Assembly: GCA_015680905.1 (NCBI GenBank)
Contig: JADFTS010000064.1
Span: forward strand, 124,001 to 188,000
Reading direction: 5' to 3'
DNA length: 64,000 bases
From: Coptis chinensis
Taxonomy: Eukaryota > Streptophyta > Magnoliopsida > Ranunculales > Ranunculaceae
Below, in pieces: positions 1-10,310 of this stretch. The translations under genes were made by a program, and so were the position numbers. The notes below the pieces were generated by a model. The model saw only the letters and a list, made by a program, of their open reading frames with translations. It was not told the DNA's origin and did no database searches. Positions within the stretch are counted from its first letter, which is position 1, and each line of letters begins with the position of its first letter.

Positions 1-573
1 CATATATACAGGCATACAGCAATTGAATGTCAACCAGCAGAAGCTGATATTTCGCATTGAATTTCGCCTTGCCAAAAATATTTTCAAGAATTAAACACCA
101 GGCCAACTTAACTGTTTGTCGAGTTGCAGGGACAATCGCACTAATCTGTTGATCATTTTGGGGCAGCGCGTGTATGCATTCAGCAACACGCTCTACATAT
201 TATTTTTCTCAAAAAAGACAAAAATTGTCAAATTCACTTACTTTAGCAAGTCATTAGTCATGAACTACATTATGTGGAATAATCAAATTATTCTTAATCA
301 TGACATATTCCATAGTAGGTAGATAAAAACATATGTTCGAGACATATGATTAATTAACTACAACTTCTTTTGTAGTTATAGCGAAAAAGACCAAAAAATA
401 CATCAAACTTTGCAGTTGGTTTCAAAAGAGACAACATACTTTTTTTTAATTCAAATAAACATTGTACTTTCAAAACATTTCAATTTAATCAAACTGTCAA
501 ATTAATTGGATGGCATGCTGACGTGGGTCGTTAAAAATTTCCCCAAATCTAATTTGCCCATCTGGCATTAGTT
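1..573. other. Intergenic, AT-rich, no gene seen
   Basis: No reading frame here resembles a known protein. From about 380 on the sequence has the run-on AT-rich look of old transposon remnants, but I could find no terminal repeats or target duplication. Confidence 0.5.
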
Positions 574-1033
574 TCAACCTTGAGGTGGCATCCACATAAT
601 ATTTCGACTCACTAATTTCTGAAATGTCAACTGAAAATCTAATAGATTACATTTAAATTGATATGCTACGGTCGAAATTGGTAATGCAGGAGATCCACTA
701 ATTTTGGTGGAATCACCTCCCGCGCTTGAAGAGCCATAATATGGATAAAACGGATCACAAGGTGACGGAAGTTGTATGTTCCCCACAAGTACCTGCACCA
801 CAACACTCATCGTTGGTTTGTCATTAGGCCAGTATTGAGTACACCATAACGCAACTGTAGCTAATGTTTTTGCCTTTGATTTATCCTTGTCAGTGATGCC
901 ACAGTCATCCATAATTTCATCTAGTTGCCCTTTCTTGAACTTTTCCCAAACTTCTCCAGATAACCAATTTTCTCCATCAAGATTCCTCTTCCTCCCCAAA
1001 ACTTCAAACAACAACATTCCAAAGCTATAAATA
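574..1033 (-). pseudogene. Receptor-like kinase, C-terminal lobe (broken gene, 3' part)
   Basis: On the minus strand this encodes the C-lobe of a plant receptor-like kinase of the LRK10L/PR5K type. It starts at the conserved IYSFGMLLFEVLGRKRN segment (after kinase subdomain VIII) and runs through VALWCTQYWPNDKPTMSVVV, the usual helix alphaG-I region, to a short tail ending at a stop at 574. It continues the kinase reading frame of 1269-2197, from which it is separated by a 235-bp retroposon. The first residues overlap the target duplication. Seen: the two halves match one kinase domain with no missing residues at the junction. Inferred: the insertion ended the function of the gene. Confidence 0.8.
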
Positions 1034-1268
1034 GATGGTGGTTGCCACATTCCAAAGCTATAAGTGATGCCACAGTCGAGGTGCTGCTGGTGGTTGCTTG
1101 GAGCTGGTGGAGTCTATGTCGAGACTACCATATATTTACAGCTTCTGTTGGTTTCAACTGTTTTAATTTCAGTTTTCTTTTCTTGTTTTCAGGTTAATGT
1201 TAATTGTTTTGATTGTAAGAAGTTATGTACAAATTAATACAATCAGGGCAGTTTATCAAAAAAAAAAA
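1034..1268 (+). mobile_element. Short retroposon (truncated LINE/SINE 3' end) with poly(A)
   Basis: A 235-bp insertion ends on the plus strand in a run of about 14 A. It is flanked by a 13-bp direct repeat AAAGCTATAAATA at 1021-1033 and 1269-1281, which is the signature of target-primed retrotransposition. The stretch before the A run (GTACAAATTAATACAATC, then GGGCAGTTTATC) resembles 3' ends of plant LINEs. The 5' part contains a second partial copy of the flank (attccaaagctataa), perhaps a 5'-junction rearrangement. It interrupts the kinase coding sequence on the opposite strand. Confidence 0.8.
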
Positions 1269-2197
1269 AAAGCTATAAATATCACTTTTGGAAGTTACTG
1301 GCATTTGCATCCACATTTTTGGGGCAGCATAGTTGCGGGTCCCTCTAAACTCAATCAGAGATATTTGACTTAAATCTCTTTGAGAAACTTTGGTCATTCC
1401 AAAATCTGCAACTTTAGGGCAAAGTTTTGAGTCAAGGAGCACATTACCGGGCTTTACATCATAGTGAACTATTTTATGAACGCAACCTTCGTGCAAATAA
1501 GAAAGCCCTTTTGTTGTCCCAATTGCAATATCATACAATTTATCCCATTGTAAATTAAGGCGGTTCTCATATAAAACCTTGTTGAAAGATCCATTCTCCA
1601 AGTATTCATAGACAAGTGCTTTCATATTGGCCTCAAAGCAGTACCCATAAAGTATAACCAAATGTCGATGCAAAGTACTACTCATTGTTCTCACTTCAGC
1701 CATGAATGTGAATTCCATGACATTCATTGCGATGTCTTTGAGTTTTTTAATGGCTACTTGCACACCAATAGGTAATTTACCTTTAAAGACATCTCCATAT
1801 GCACCATAACCTATTTGATTACTGAAATTTTTAGTAATGCTCGTAAGATCCTTATGTGAATATTGTTTTATCTTCTTTCTTCTCAGCTCATCTAATAACA
1901 ATTCAATAGGGTTTGAGCTGCCATTGACCCCTTCTTCCAAAACATCCTCAATTTTTGCCTGCGTCTCAACTGCTGCAGAAAGCACTTCTCGAAAAGCACT
2001 TACGGTTTCTACGTTCTCAAATTTTGACTGCCTCTCAATTGCTACAGGCGCCTCTTCATGAGGCTGCAGAAGAGGAACATAGGTTGGTCTCAAAGGAACA
2101 GTTGAAGGATCAATTTCACCAGTGTAGTATTTATCCATCATCTCTCTTGCAGAATCAGAATGACCAACATCTTCAAAATCATTCGTCGCATCTTTTC
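1269..2197 (-). pseudogene. Cytochrome b5 exon fused to receptor-like kinase domain
   Basis: The minus-strand reading frame opens at a splice acceptor at 2198-2200. It first encodes the second half of a cytochrome b5 haem domain ([17 protein letters not shown] with the second haem-ligand His, then [16 protein letters not shown]). After about residue 50 it passes into a receptor-kinase sequence: the linker [15 protein letters not shown], glycine loop [11 protein letters not shown], catalytic Lys in VAIKKL, alphaC Glu in FMAEV, a non-RD catalytic loop HYDVKPGN, and DFG as VADFGMTK. The APE motif reads APK, so its Glu is lost. The frame runs into the poly(A) of the retroposon at 1268. The membrane anchor of cytochrome b5 and the ectodomain of the kinase are both absent. 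I infer a chimera made by genomic rearrangement, probably not functional. Confidence 0.75.
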
Positions 2198-2362
2198 CTG
2201 CATACGTTCAAATACGTATCATGAATCCATATCCTATGAAAAGTTGATGCAAGTTAAGTTGGTAAACTGGTAAAAGTTATCACCACAAGCCCTGGTTTAT
2301 AACCCGCCAGCACTTATCACCCACTCATTAGCAGAATACATGGGTGAAAGGATGATACTTAC

Positions 2363-2429
2363 CTGTAGCAGAAAGCAAGACCTTATCACCTCCAGGATGG
2401 TCATCCACGAATGGAGTTGCATCTTAGAC
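2363..2429 (-). pseudogene. Cytochrome b5 internal exon with stop codon
   Basis: A 67-bp exon flanked by a CAG acceptor (2430-2432) and GTAAGT donor (2357-2362) encodes TPFVDDHPGGDKVLLSAT, the first haem-binding loop with the HPGG ligand His. Spliced to the exon ending at 2197, the phase is correct (ACA G|GA AAA), rebuilding the cytochrome b5 core. The second codon is TAA where the family has Tyr (V-Y-D), a premature stop. No first exon with the N-terminus is visible upstream. Confidence 0.8.
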
Positions 2430-3175
2430 CTGAAAAAGTAGTTTGAAAGCACAAGTTAAATCTTGTATATCATACACATTAAAAAATGATTTTAATTCAA
2501 TGTCAAGGCTAATGCTAAACTTAAACAAGGACCCTTACAGTTGGGTTTGTGAAGGTACTTAAAGCTGATAAGACAACAAAAGCTCGTTTCAAGGAAGCCA
2601 CCATTTTCCAAAGAAATTCTAGGCACACTAACAGAAAATTTTAGGTGAGAGAACATGTTGATTAATAGAGCTTCCCAATGCAATTGACTTTGCCAGGTGA
2701 GTGAACGAAGTCCTCTAGTTGCTAAAAACACAAAAAGACTTCCTGATGAAAAGTAACTTCCAACAAGATAAACTTCTTGGGTAAGTATACGAATTCACCT
2801 AGTTAGGAATCACAGAAGGAATCTCTTATACTGTCTCGCTATTTTATTTTCCTGTTTTCAAATGTTTATATAATTGGTGGGACAGGATCTAAATAGTTCA
2901 CCAGCCACCACCATGTGACTCTACTAAACTAGGTATATCAGGTGAGTTTGTGAAGGTGACTATAGCCACCTTGCATTGAGAATGCTCTAAGACGCATCAC
3001 CAATCTACCATAAGTTTTTATAAGAGTTTGACCTTTATTGGCTTCTATCAATATTGGATATATACAAAAAAACAAATCCTTAGATACCTCTTTGCCTGAA
3101 TCATCTAATTTAGACAAAAGTTTAAAATCAAATTCAAAACTAAGACTTCAATTATTTAAGAAGTACTTCTAACCT
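2430..3175. other. No gene; contains a MITE
   Basis: Apart from the MITE at 2668-2987 I see nothing recognisable. A 79-codon minus-strand frame over 2492-2731 overlaps the MITE end and matches no family I know. Confidence 0.4.
2668..2987. mobile_element. Degenerate Tourist/PIF-like MITE
   Basis: The right end reads ...CACCTTGCATTGAGAATGCTC followed by TAA. This closely resembles the end of the PIF/Harbinger element at 44671-51769 (CACCTGCATTGCAAATGCTC plus TAA). The left end GAGCTTCCCAATGCAA is a diverged inverted copy. Subterminal GGTGAGT-like motifs occur at both ends. The left target trinucleotide does not match cleanly, so boundaries are approximate. Confidence 0.5.
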
Positions 3176-4001
3176 GTGATAGTGTTTCTTGTTCAGCAGA
3201 AGGCATTTCCCTTGAAGCAAGTTTGTCACGCAGTTGTACAAGTGATATGGAATGAAAGGAACTGGCGTCTCAAAAGGAAGAGATACTTATCAGCTGAAGT
3301 TGTAAGTTTTAAGGTTTTGAACAACATGAGAGTGTATATTGGGAAATCACTAGATAAGGTTAAAGAAGATGGGGCTACGAGAATGGTGTTGACAAGGCTA
3401 GGCATTGTGGTTAGTTTCAAACAGAGAGAAGAGAAGTAGGTAAAGTGGGAGAAGCCTACCACTGACGTGCCGACCTTAAACACAGATGGATCGCTACAAA
3501 ATGGACGAGTTGGTTATGGAGGGGCTTTGCGAAATTGGAATGGGGATGGTGTTCACTGGAACCTCAAAGAAGTTATCAGTATTGCATCAAGAACTGTTGG
3601 GAGTACTTCAAGGGCTTAAAGGGGTGGCAGCAATGAATGTCATGAGAGTGGAAGTGCAATCTGACTCAGTGCGAGTGGTGAAGATGTTGACCAAAAAAGA
3701 AGACCCGCCATGGTACTGTTGCAACTTAGTGGCCCAGATTCTTGTGGAGCTAAGGAAGTTTGAAGAAGTAAACTTCAAACATGTTCTAAGGGAAGGCAAC
3801 CAGGTGGCAGACTATATGTCAAAGCTACATACTACAGACCTAGATGCCACTAGTGAATGTAATGAAACTTTGTATTTTATGCCCCCCATGGATCACAAAA
3901 TTAGTGAATTGATCAAAGGGGATAAAGAAGGGAAGTTGTACTTGAGAACTTAATATTAATATAAATAAAGGTTGGGGTACCCTAACCCCTAGTTGTTTCA
4001 A
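3176..4001 (+). mobile_element. LINE 3' fragment with RNase H domain and poly(A)
   Basis: Plus-strand remains of a non-LTR retrotransposon. A VIWNERNWR segment is typical of the zinc-binding region after the reverse transcriptase. An RNase H-like (RVT_3) domain follows, with LNTDGS at about 3475, an Asp in VEVQSDSVRVV and the final VLREGNQVADYMSKL. Frameshifts separate LNTDGS (frame 1) from the long frame 3486-3953. The element ends after GGTACCCTAACCCC in TTTCAAAAAAAAA (about 3990-4001). The 5' end is not found. Confidence 0.75.
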
Positions 4002-4007
4002 AAAAAA

Positions 4008-4965
4008 ATCAAAACTTTGGAAAAACTGTCAAGTTTTTCAATTGAGTGATAACATGAGACTCAAGAGTGACGTGATGGACTATGACATTGTTAGTTCTGT
4101 AGATGAATTTAACAAATGGGTTCTAGATCTAGGAGATGGGAACCTACTTGCAAAGGCGATAAATGAAGAAATATAGCCGACTTGGATCAAAATACCTAAT
4201 AACTTACTCATTCTAGAAAGTGACAACTTAGCTGAAGATATCATCAACACCATTTATCCAGATTTGGTGAATAAGTATATAGAAATTAAGTACTTGAAAG
4301 AGAGGAGTATTCTAGCACCGAAGAATGACACAGTAGACGAAATAAATTCTGCAGTTGTTTCAAAAAATCCTGGAGATTTAAAAAGCTACTTAAGTGCAGA
4401 TTATCTATGTCCAATCCCAGGAAAGTGCGCATAACAAGATGTTCTGTATCCAACAGAATTTTGGAATTTTCCAGAGTACCAAACCACAATTTGAAGGTTA
4501 AGCATGGAGTCCCTATTATGCTGATACAAAACATGAATCAAAGTGAAGGACTGTGTAATGGTACTAGACTCACAGTGACAAATATTGCTCCAAAAGTCAT
4601 AGAAGCAACAATTATTACTGGAACAAAGATAGGAAAACCAGTTTTTATTCTCCGAATGATTATGTCTCCAAGTGAGACGTACAAAATGGCCTTTCGTCTT
4701 TAGGAGGAAACAATTTCCTATCAAAGTTTGTTTCGCTATGACTATAAACAAGAGTCAAGGTTAGACTTTTGATAAGGTTGGTGTTTATTTACCCAGACCA
4801 ATTTTCACACATGGCCAGTTATATGTTGTTGCCTTGCGAACCACCTCAAGAAAGGGATTGAAATTCCTAATAAAAAAGGACGGAAATGAACTCTAAGGAC
4901 GCACAAAGAACATCGTGTATAAAGAAATTTTCAATTCAATATGAAGATATCAACTCAAGGTATGT
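4008..4965 (+). pseudogene. Helitron Pif1-like helicase, C-terminal fragment
   Basis: The plus strand encodes, across several frames and stops, the C-terminal third of a Helitron helicase: NCQVFQLSDNMRLKS, EFNKWVLDLGDGN, then VPIMLIQNMNQSEGLCNGTRL (4495-4570). The last helicase motif FAMTINKSQG...FDKVGVYLPRPIFTHGQLYV follows at 4730-4830. The order and spacing match the family. At least six frame breaks or stops make it inactive. The first codons (SKLWKNC) follow the LINE poly(A) directly, so the LINE probably landed in the helicase frame. Confidence 0.8.
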
Positions 4966-5099
4966 CCTAATTTAGATATTTTACATTCAAGATGAATCAC
5001 ATACAAGATTAAAATAAAAATAAGTTAAATAAATATATATTAATTTCTTGCATAATACAAAAGCATGGCAGCAGATCTCCTAGGGATTAGATTGATTGT
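4966..5099. other. Spacer between transposon remnants
   Basis: Short AT-rich stretch without recognisable content. Confidence 0.4.
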
Positions 5100-5109
5100 T
5101 TCTTCTGTA

Positions 5110-5530
5110 GGTCTAGGATACAAGCTGTGAAAGAGTGTTGAATTTAATCTAAACAGGTTTACTGACGTTGGATATGGTGGTGCTGCAAGGGACCATCTAG
5201 GTGAAGTTGTCTTTGCTTTTTGTGGTGGTTCTGGAAGGAATTATGTTCTTTTTTATGAGCTACAAGCTATAGAGAAAGGGTTGCAAGGATGTAGTTCAAG
5301 CTGTAAAAGAGTGTTGACTTTAATCTAAATAGGTCTACTGGCGTTGGATATGGTGGTGCTGCAAGGGACCATCTAGGTGAAGTTGTCCTTGCTTTTTGTG
5401 GTGGTTCTGGAAGGGATTCTGTTCTTTTTCAGGAGCTACAAGCTATAGAGAAAGGGTTGCAAGGATGTCAACTACATGGCTTTCGGAGAGTTGATGCTAG
5501 TTCTGACTATTTGTTCAGAGAATATCAGTA
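5110..5530 (+). repeat. Tandem duplication of an RNase H-like fragment
   Basis: Two direct copies with a period of about 176 bp: GTTGGATATGGTGGTGCTGC at 5167 and again at 5343. Each encodes VGYGGAARDHLGEVV followed by FAFCGGSGR and ELQAIEKGLQGC, the first part of a LINE-type RNase H domain. They differ by a few substitutions. The second copy continues with LHGFRRVDASSDYLFREYQ. It is a separate LINE remnant from 3176-4001. Confidence 0.7.
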
Positions 5531-5813
5531 GTTCGACGAGTTAATTTTTCCAGTCAATTATATTGTAATTCCCCAAATTACATCCTCACTTAGACATTTT
5601 GACGTGATCCTAATAAGATCTTTGCACTATTTTATTTTATTAAAGGGTGAAAAGACATCAAAATACAGCCCCCAGCTCCGAAAGGGCCAAATACAGAGGT
5701 CTTTCTCAGTGTCTACTTGGAATATTTTAGAAAAACATAAGATATTAATCACTGCAGTATGTGGTTAATAACAATAGTGTTTTTGACGTAATTATCTGTT
5801 CAATCTTAGAGAT

Positions 5814-6577
5814 GAGATGACCAGTGTAGTCAAGGCGCGCGCCTAGGCGCGCTTAAAGCGCAAGGCGCACTTTTAGTGCCTCGCCTTGACCAAGGCGCGA
5901 GAGGTAACATAAGGCGTGCGCTTTTTGTCGAGGTGCGAGGCGCACAAGGCACGCGCCTTATCAACTTTTACAGTTTTTTCATTTTTTTTTTACAATTTTT
6001 TGCTATACGTGACACATTTACACTCGATCCAATTGTTGTATGATATAAGAAATTGTACAAATTTAATAAGTTTCATTGTGGAGTACACTTTAAACTTAAT
6101 TTTGACTAGTTTTTGTTAGGTTGTATGGATTGAGAGAAGACACAAAGATGGATTAAATTTTAAATGAAGTTTTACGGGATTCTAAAATTGAATCACGTGT
6201 TCTATTTTATGAAGAACTCATTTGACTCAATTCTATCGGTTCATTATTTTAGTTTATTGAAGTTGAGCTAGATTATATTGAGAGATACGAGTTTTATTTT
6301 GCTCTTTACTTATTGCTTAAGATTTTTCTTTTAAATGACTACAATGGTTTTATGTTTGCAATCACATAAAATTAATTTTAAAGTTTGGCTAAGCAAATCA
6401 GTGATAATTCATGTCATATTTAATATTTATTTTATTTTTTATTTGATATATCTATTTTTTTATTACTATGCGCTTCACTTCAATCAGCGGCACACGCACT
6501 TCAAGGCTTAGGCCTAAGGCACAAGAGGGTGTTGCGCCTTAGGTGCGCTTTAACGCCTTTACTACACTGGAGATGAC
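5814..6577. mobile_element. Non-autonomous hAT element, 748 bp
   Basis: Terminal inverted repeats CAGTGTAGTCAAGGCG (5822) and its complement with one change (ending ACTACACTG at 6569) are flanked by a perfect 8-bp direct repeat GAGATGAC at 5814-5821 and 6570-6577. CAGTG ends with 8-bp target duplications are diagnostic of hAT. Both subterminal regions are packed with AAGGCGC/GCGCCTT motifs, which contrast with the AT-rich core. No transposase is encoded. Confidence 0.9.
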
Positions 6578-7107
6578 TCATCATACATTTTTATATATAT
6601 GGATTCATATCTTGAGTAATTTTTAAATCTAGAAATTTTCTATATGATACACAACAGGAAACCAATCCTTGATAAAGGGGTCATTCTGTGCAAATAAAAT
6701 GTGAGACTCAGAAAATACAATATAATTAGATTAAGAGTCTAGGTTTGAAAACAAACAATCGATTGATAAATTAAGTTGATCACAAAGAAATAAACAATCG
6801 ATGATTCAAATAAAAGAAAAATATGAATTTAAACAACCATGACAATTATTGTTTAGGTGCTACGTTGTCAATATATGTAATGAAATTATTTAAAAAACAA
6901 AACAAACATAAAAAATTCAAGAGATAATAAAACAAATAAACAGCCAAACAATGAAATAAATAAATAATGAATAATTCTTGTAATTAAACAAAATAACATG
7001 AATTTCTTAGCGTCAAGAGACTACATCAAATAGAACACAAAAGTTCCAAATAAAAGCAAACTTCTTGATGAAAAAGAATCAAACAAAAGCAACCAATCAT
7101 TACATAC
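6578..7107. other. No gene seen
   Basis: Very AT-rich, with runs of AAACAAA and AATAAATAA. No coding signal or terminal repeats were recognised. Confidence 0.4.
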
Positions 7108-7215
7108 CTGTGCCAATCTCCCCAATGCAGAGGCTCACATTTCCCTAAGCTGTGTATCTGGAGATTGAAGCATCTCAACAAGAGGGTGGATAACTCCTCT
7201 CTGGACAATGTGCAC
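7108..7215 (-). pseudogene. ARIA/ABAP1-like armadillo protein, single exon fragment
   Basis: A 108-bp exon bounded by CAG (acceptor, 7216-7218) and GTATGT (donor, 7102-7107) encodes VHIVQRGVIHPLVEMLQSPD, then TQLREM, a stop, and ASALGRLAQ. This is the armadillo-repeat segment of the ARIA/ABAP1 family (BTB-armadillo proteins that act in the nucleus). The TGA replaces a Ser-like codon. No neighbouring exons are visible, so this is an isolated captured exon. Confidence 0.75.
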
Positions 7216-7334
7216 CTGTTCCAATCAAGTTATTAAAGAAAAACAATAATAAAATATGCATCAATAAACTTCTCTACATTCCTATGCTACTGTCCTATCT
7301 CTAGGAATTCATCCTCCACTAGCAGGTTCTTTTT

Positions 7335-7450
7335 CTTTTCCAACGCTTCTTATTTATGAAAGTTTGTCACTATTGAATCCGTCTTTAATTTTTAGTTTAA
7401 ATTTATAATACTATCTTAAATTTCTTATATGATTTGCAACTATGTTCCTT
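7335..7450 (+). repeat. Dispersed repeat, copy 1
   Basis: The stretch starting CTTCTTATTTATGAAAGTTTGTC and continuing through TTAATTTTTAGTTTAAAT to CAACTATGTTC recurs with small changes at about 10645-10745 in the same orientation. Its nature is unknown. Confidence 0.6.
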
Positions 7451-7611
7451 TCTAAACTATAATTATGACAAGGAATTGATACTAAGATTGTGTCGAAGTA
7501 TTTAAAATTTATAGAAAATTTTAAAGCCGCCTTGCATATTTTGATTTTTATATATGAAAATCAAAATCCTCGATTGCAGTTATCCAACTAGGAAAGGTAT
7601 AGGATTAAAAC

Positions 7612-7840
7612 ATGTGTAGAATATTTTGTCCCACTTCTGTTCTAGGAGTGCAGGTGTTTCAAGAACAACACCCTAAACAACTCTTATGGAAGAAGTATCT
7701 AGGTATTTTTCTACGAATCTTGCAAGTAATGAAGATGACGTACGCAGGAGAAATTTCTAATGGTTTAAGAACCACTGCATTTCCACCTACAATAGCTCCA
7801 ATGATTGGATCAAGAGATAACATTGGAAGGAAACATAAGA
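7612..7840 (-). pseudogene. Aldehyde dehydrogenase family 3, exon fragment
   Basis: The minus strand encodes LSLDPIIGAIVGGNAVVLKP, the NAD-binding/GNAVV(L/F)KPSE motif of aldehyde dehydrogenases. After one frame change comes SSLLARFVEKYLDTSSIRVV, a stop, and ALLEQKWDKIFYT. The order matches ALDH3 (the ALDH3H/3I/3F group, oxidation of medium and long aldehydes). The sequence stops just before the expected FTG-S/G loop. The frameshift and in-frame TAG show it is dead, and no other ALDH exon is near. Confidence 0.75.
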
Positions 7841-8570
7841 GAAGCTTAAAAATGATACAGCTGCCTATAGAGAAACATGAAGCACTATAACAAAAACCAA
7901 AGAATCTACTACCTCCAAAGAAATGTCATAGTTTTTAGAGTTCTTTTCAGCAAGATATGGCAACGGTTGAGGCTCCTACAAGTGTAGTGTTACAAAATAA
8001 CCTTTCACACAAGAACTATAATCAAAAGAAAGGGATAGTCTTATGGATTTTGTAACAATGAAAATGGTTGGTTACCTGTTTAGGAGCATCACAAGAAAAG
8101 GGCTCCAGAGCATCCAGTGTTACTATCCAAGGGGATAATGTTACAAAATAGACTATGGTCGTCAAAATTAATGAATGGAAATGCAAAACAGTAAACATAA
8201 GAGCACAAATCCTTTATTAGAAACGCAAAATAGTAAAACTTTGCAACGGTAATTTTGCGGTACAGTGAACTCAATGTGTTTAACGAGCCATGGAAGTTTA
8301 TGCTTGACCAAGCAGTCAAGAAAATATCTACAGCATCAAAATCATGCTCAAATAAAAATCAAAACTTCATGCATTGATAGTGGTTATATGAAAATTTAGA
8401 CTAAAATTGGTTCAGGACTACTCTTTTTTAAGTTTAAGTTAAACGATGTCCAACCAGTAATACTAGCACCAGTAAAGGAAAATTAAAGAAAACATTTTGT
8501 TTCGCAAAAGAACTGAATAAAGAGAGCATACAATCCACAGAGCAGCTAATAATCTTACCTTCAACCAAAG
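7841..8570. other. No gene recognised
   Basis: Lies between the ALDH3 and importin-alpha fragments. A 76-codon minus-strand frame at 8089-8319 has no recognisable motif. It may be captured intron or UTR sequence. Confidence 0.4.
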
Positions 8571-9127
8571 TTGAATCCACCAAAAGGGACTGGATGCTCA
8601 CTTCCTCCAAAGTTGAAACCAGGTTGTGCAGCTCTACCAGGAGGATCTGCTACTGCCTCCTCATCATTCTCCAACCAATAAGTCTCAAGGATCATCACTG
8701 CTTTCTCATAAATATCAGTGTTGTCATGGCTTTGGGCCTCATCAATAAGTTGAGCAAAGACATTCGATCATGCCTTCAGTGTGCCCTGCATTCTTCTCAG
8801 CTTCTCCAACCTTCAAAATATTATCAAGCCCTTCCAGACAAACAGTAACTATTCTTGGATCAGGGCAGACAAGTAGATCACATAATGGTCTTATAAAACC
8901 CTGGCTCACAAGGTACCTAACATCCAGGATGACAAACAGCTAAATGCACATTCAAACTATAATAATTAAAGAGGAAAAAGAAAATGAAAAGAATCATACT
9001 TAGTTTGCTCATTGTCGCCACCAAAAGTAGCATTTGAGATTGCCCAAGCAACTTCTTTCTTGATATCAAACTCAGCAGTTTACAGAAGATGGACAAGAGG
9101 TCTAATCATATCAGCCACAATCACAAC
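8571..9127 (-). pseudogene. Importin-alpha C-terminal fragment (two exons plus intron)
   Basis: The exon at about 9000-9127 encodes an armadillo repeat: ADMIRPLVHLL, stop, TAEFDIKKEVAWAISNATF, GGDNEQT. The TAA replaces a Gln codon. A short intron with intact GT/AG follows, then the exon from about 8935 down to 8571: [39 protein letters not shown], a frameshift near 8765, then [20 protein letters not shown] and the terminal GGFNFG with natural stop. Importin-alpha (nuclear import adaptor) has about 530 residues; only the last third is here. The retained intron means DNA-level copying. Confidence 0.85.
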
Positions 9128-10310
9128 CTGCACAAATTAGAAAGTAGAGATTAATCTCATGATCAATCCATATACTACAGTAAGCAGCACAACCTGCAAA
9201 GATTAGTAAGGACATTAACGGTGGTAATAAAAAACACAAATGTTCCTTGAATTTTTAACATGCTTCTATATCAAGTGAGTTAATTTTTACTTTCTAATTT
9301 GTGTAGGCTTCTTTCTTAATACTTTTCTTATGATTGTGCGTCAACAGTTTTAGAAGGCATGAAAGAGCTTGCTGATTGATGATGAACTGGGGAAAAAATA
9401 TAAATTAAAAAATTAAAACACAATGTAAAATAGAGTAACAGATAAATCACATGAAAAAACATATGATTATGCATTATAAGTTCGTAACCGTTTGTACAAA
9501 TACCTCAAAGAAAACCAAACAACGAAAACAATCATTACCAACCCAACACTTAACTTCTACAAGCACATCGATATTTACCTTGGGATTAAAGAGAAGAACC
9601 ACAAAAGAGGCATAACATAAACTCAAGATCAACGACACGAGCACAAGAATGGCAATGAAGAACATCAGGGAGAGTACTAGAAGAAGGTGGGGGAGGAGAA
9701 ATGGATGGTGGGAAAAATAAAGAACAATTGTTATAGTGCATGAGTGGTTCTTTGCTTGGCCAATTTGGCGGGAATAACTCAGAGGAAATGAAGTTGGCCA
9801 ATTCATGAAAAATATACTGGGCTTGAAGCCCAAGTTAAAGTTAAGGACACAAAACAATATTTGGGACCTTCCAAATAGAACAATTATAGATATACATGAA
9901 TTTAGAATAATACACAAACTAAACTTCTAATCACATAGGGAAACCTAATCAATTTACATAAATAAACATATATATGTAGAAAAATAAAACTCGTTCATAT
10001 TGAATCCAGAGCATACGCATATTAAACAAACGGTTAAGGTAAACAATTCTTCTTATCATCCTCAATATTGTATACATATATAGCAAAAAATTCAATTTAA
10101 TCCAAATATCTATACTTATGAGTTTCATATATTTAATTGTGTTTTCCTATATAAAAAAATTCTATTGCACGGTCATGGAGTATGAAAATTACAACTTACG
10201 TAAAACTAAGTTGCTAAAAGATATTCTAGAAGCAGTTCTTAATGTTCAACAAGATCCACTGTACAACACAAAAATAGAGAATAGACGATTCATCAGCAGT
10301 GTAACAATAC
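9128..10310. other. No recognised gene; possible orphan frame on minus strand
   Basis: Minus-strand frames at 9474-9917 (147 codons, hydrophobic) and 9586-9801 overlap, and neither resembles a known family. From 9920 on the sequence is AT-rich with no signal. Confidence 0.3.

Noticed and set aside
3226..3483. Minus-strand frame opposite the LINE RNase H fragment
   Set aside because: Shadow of the LINE coding strand; no motif of its own.
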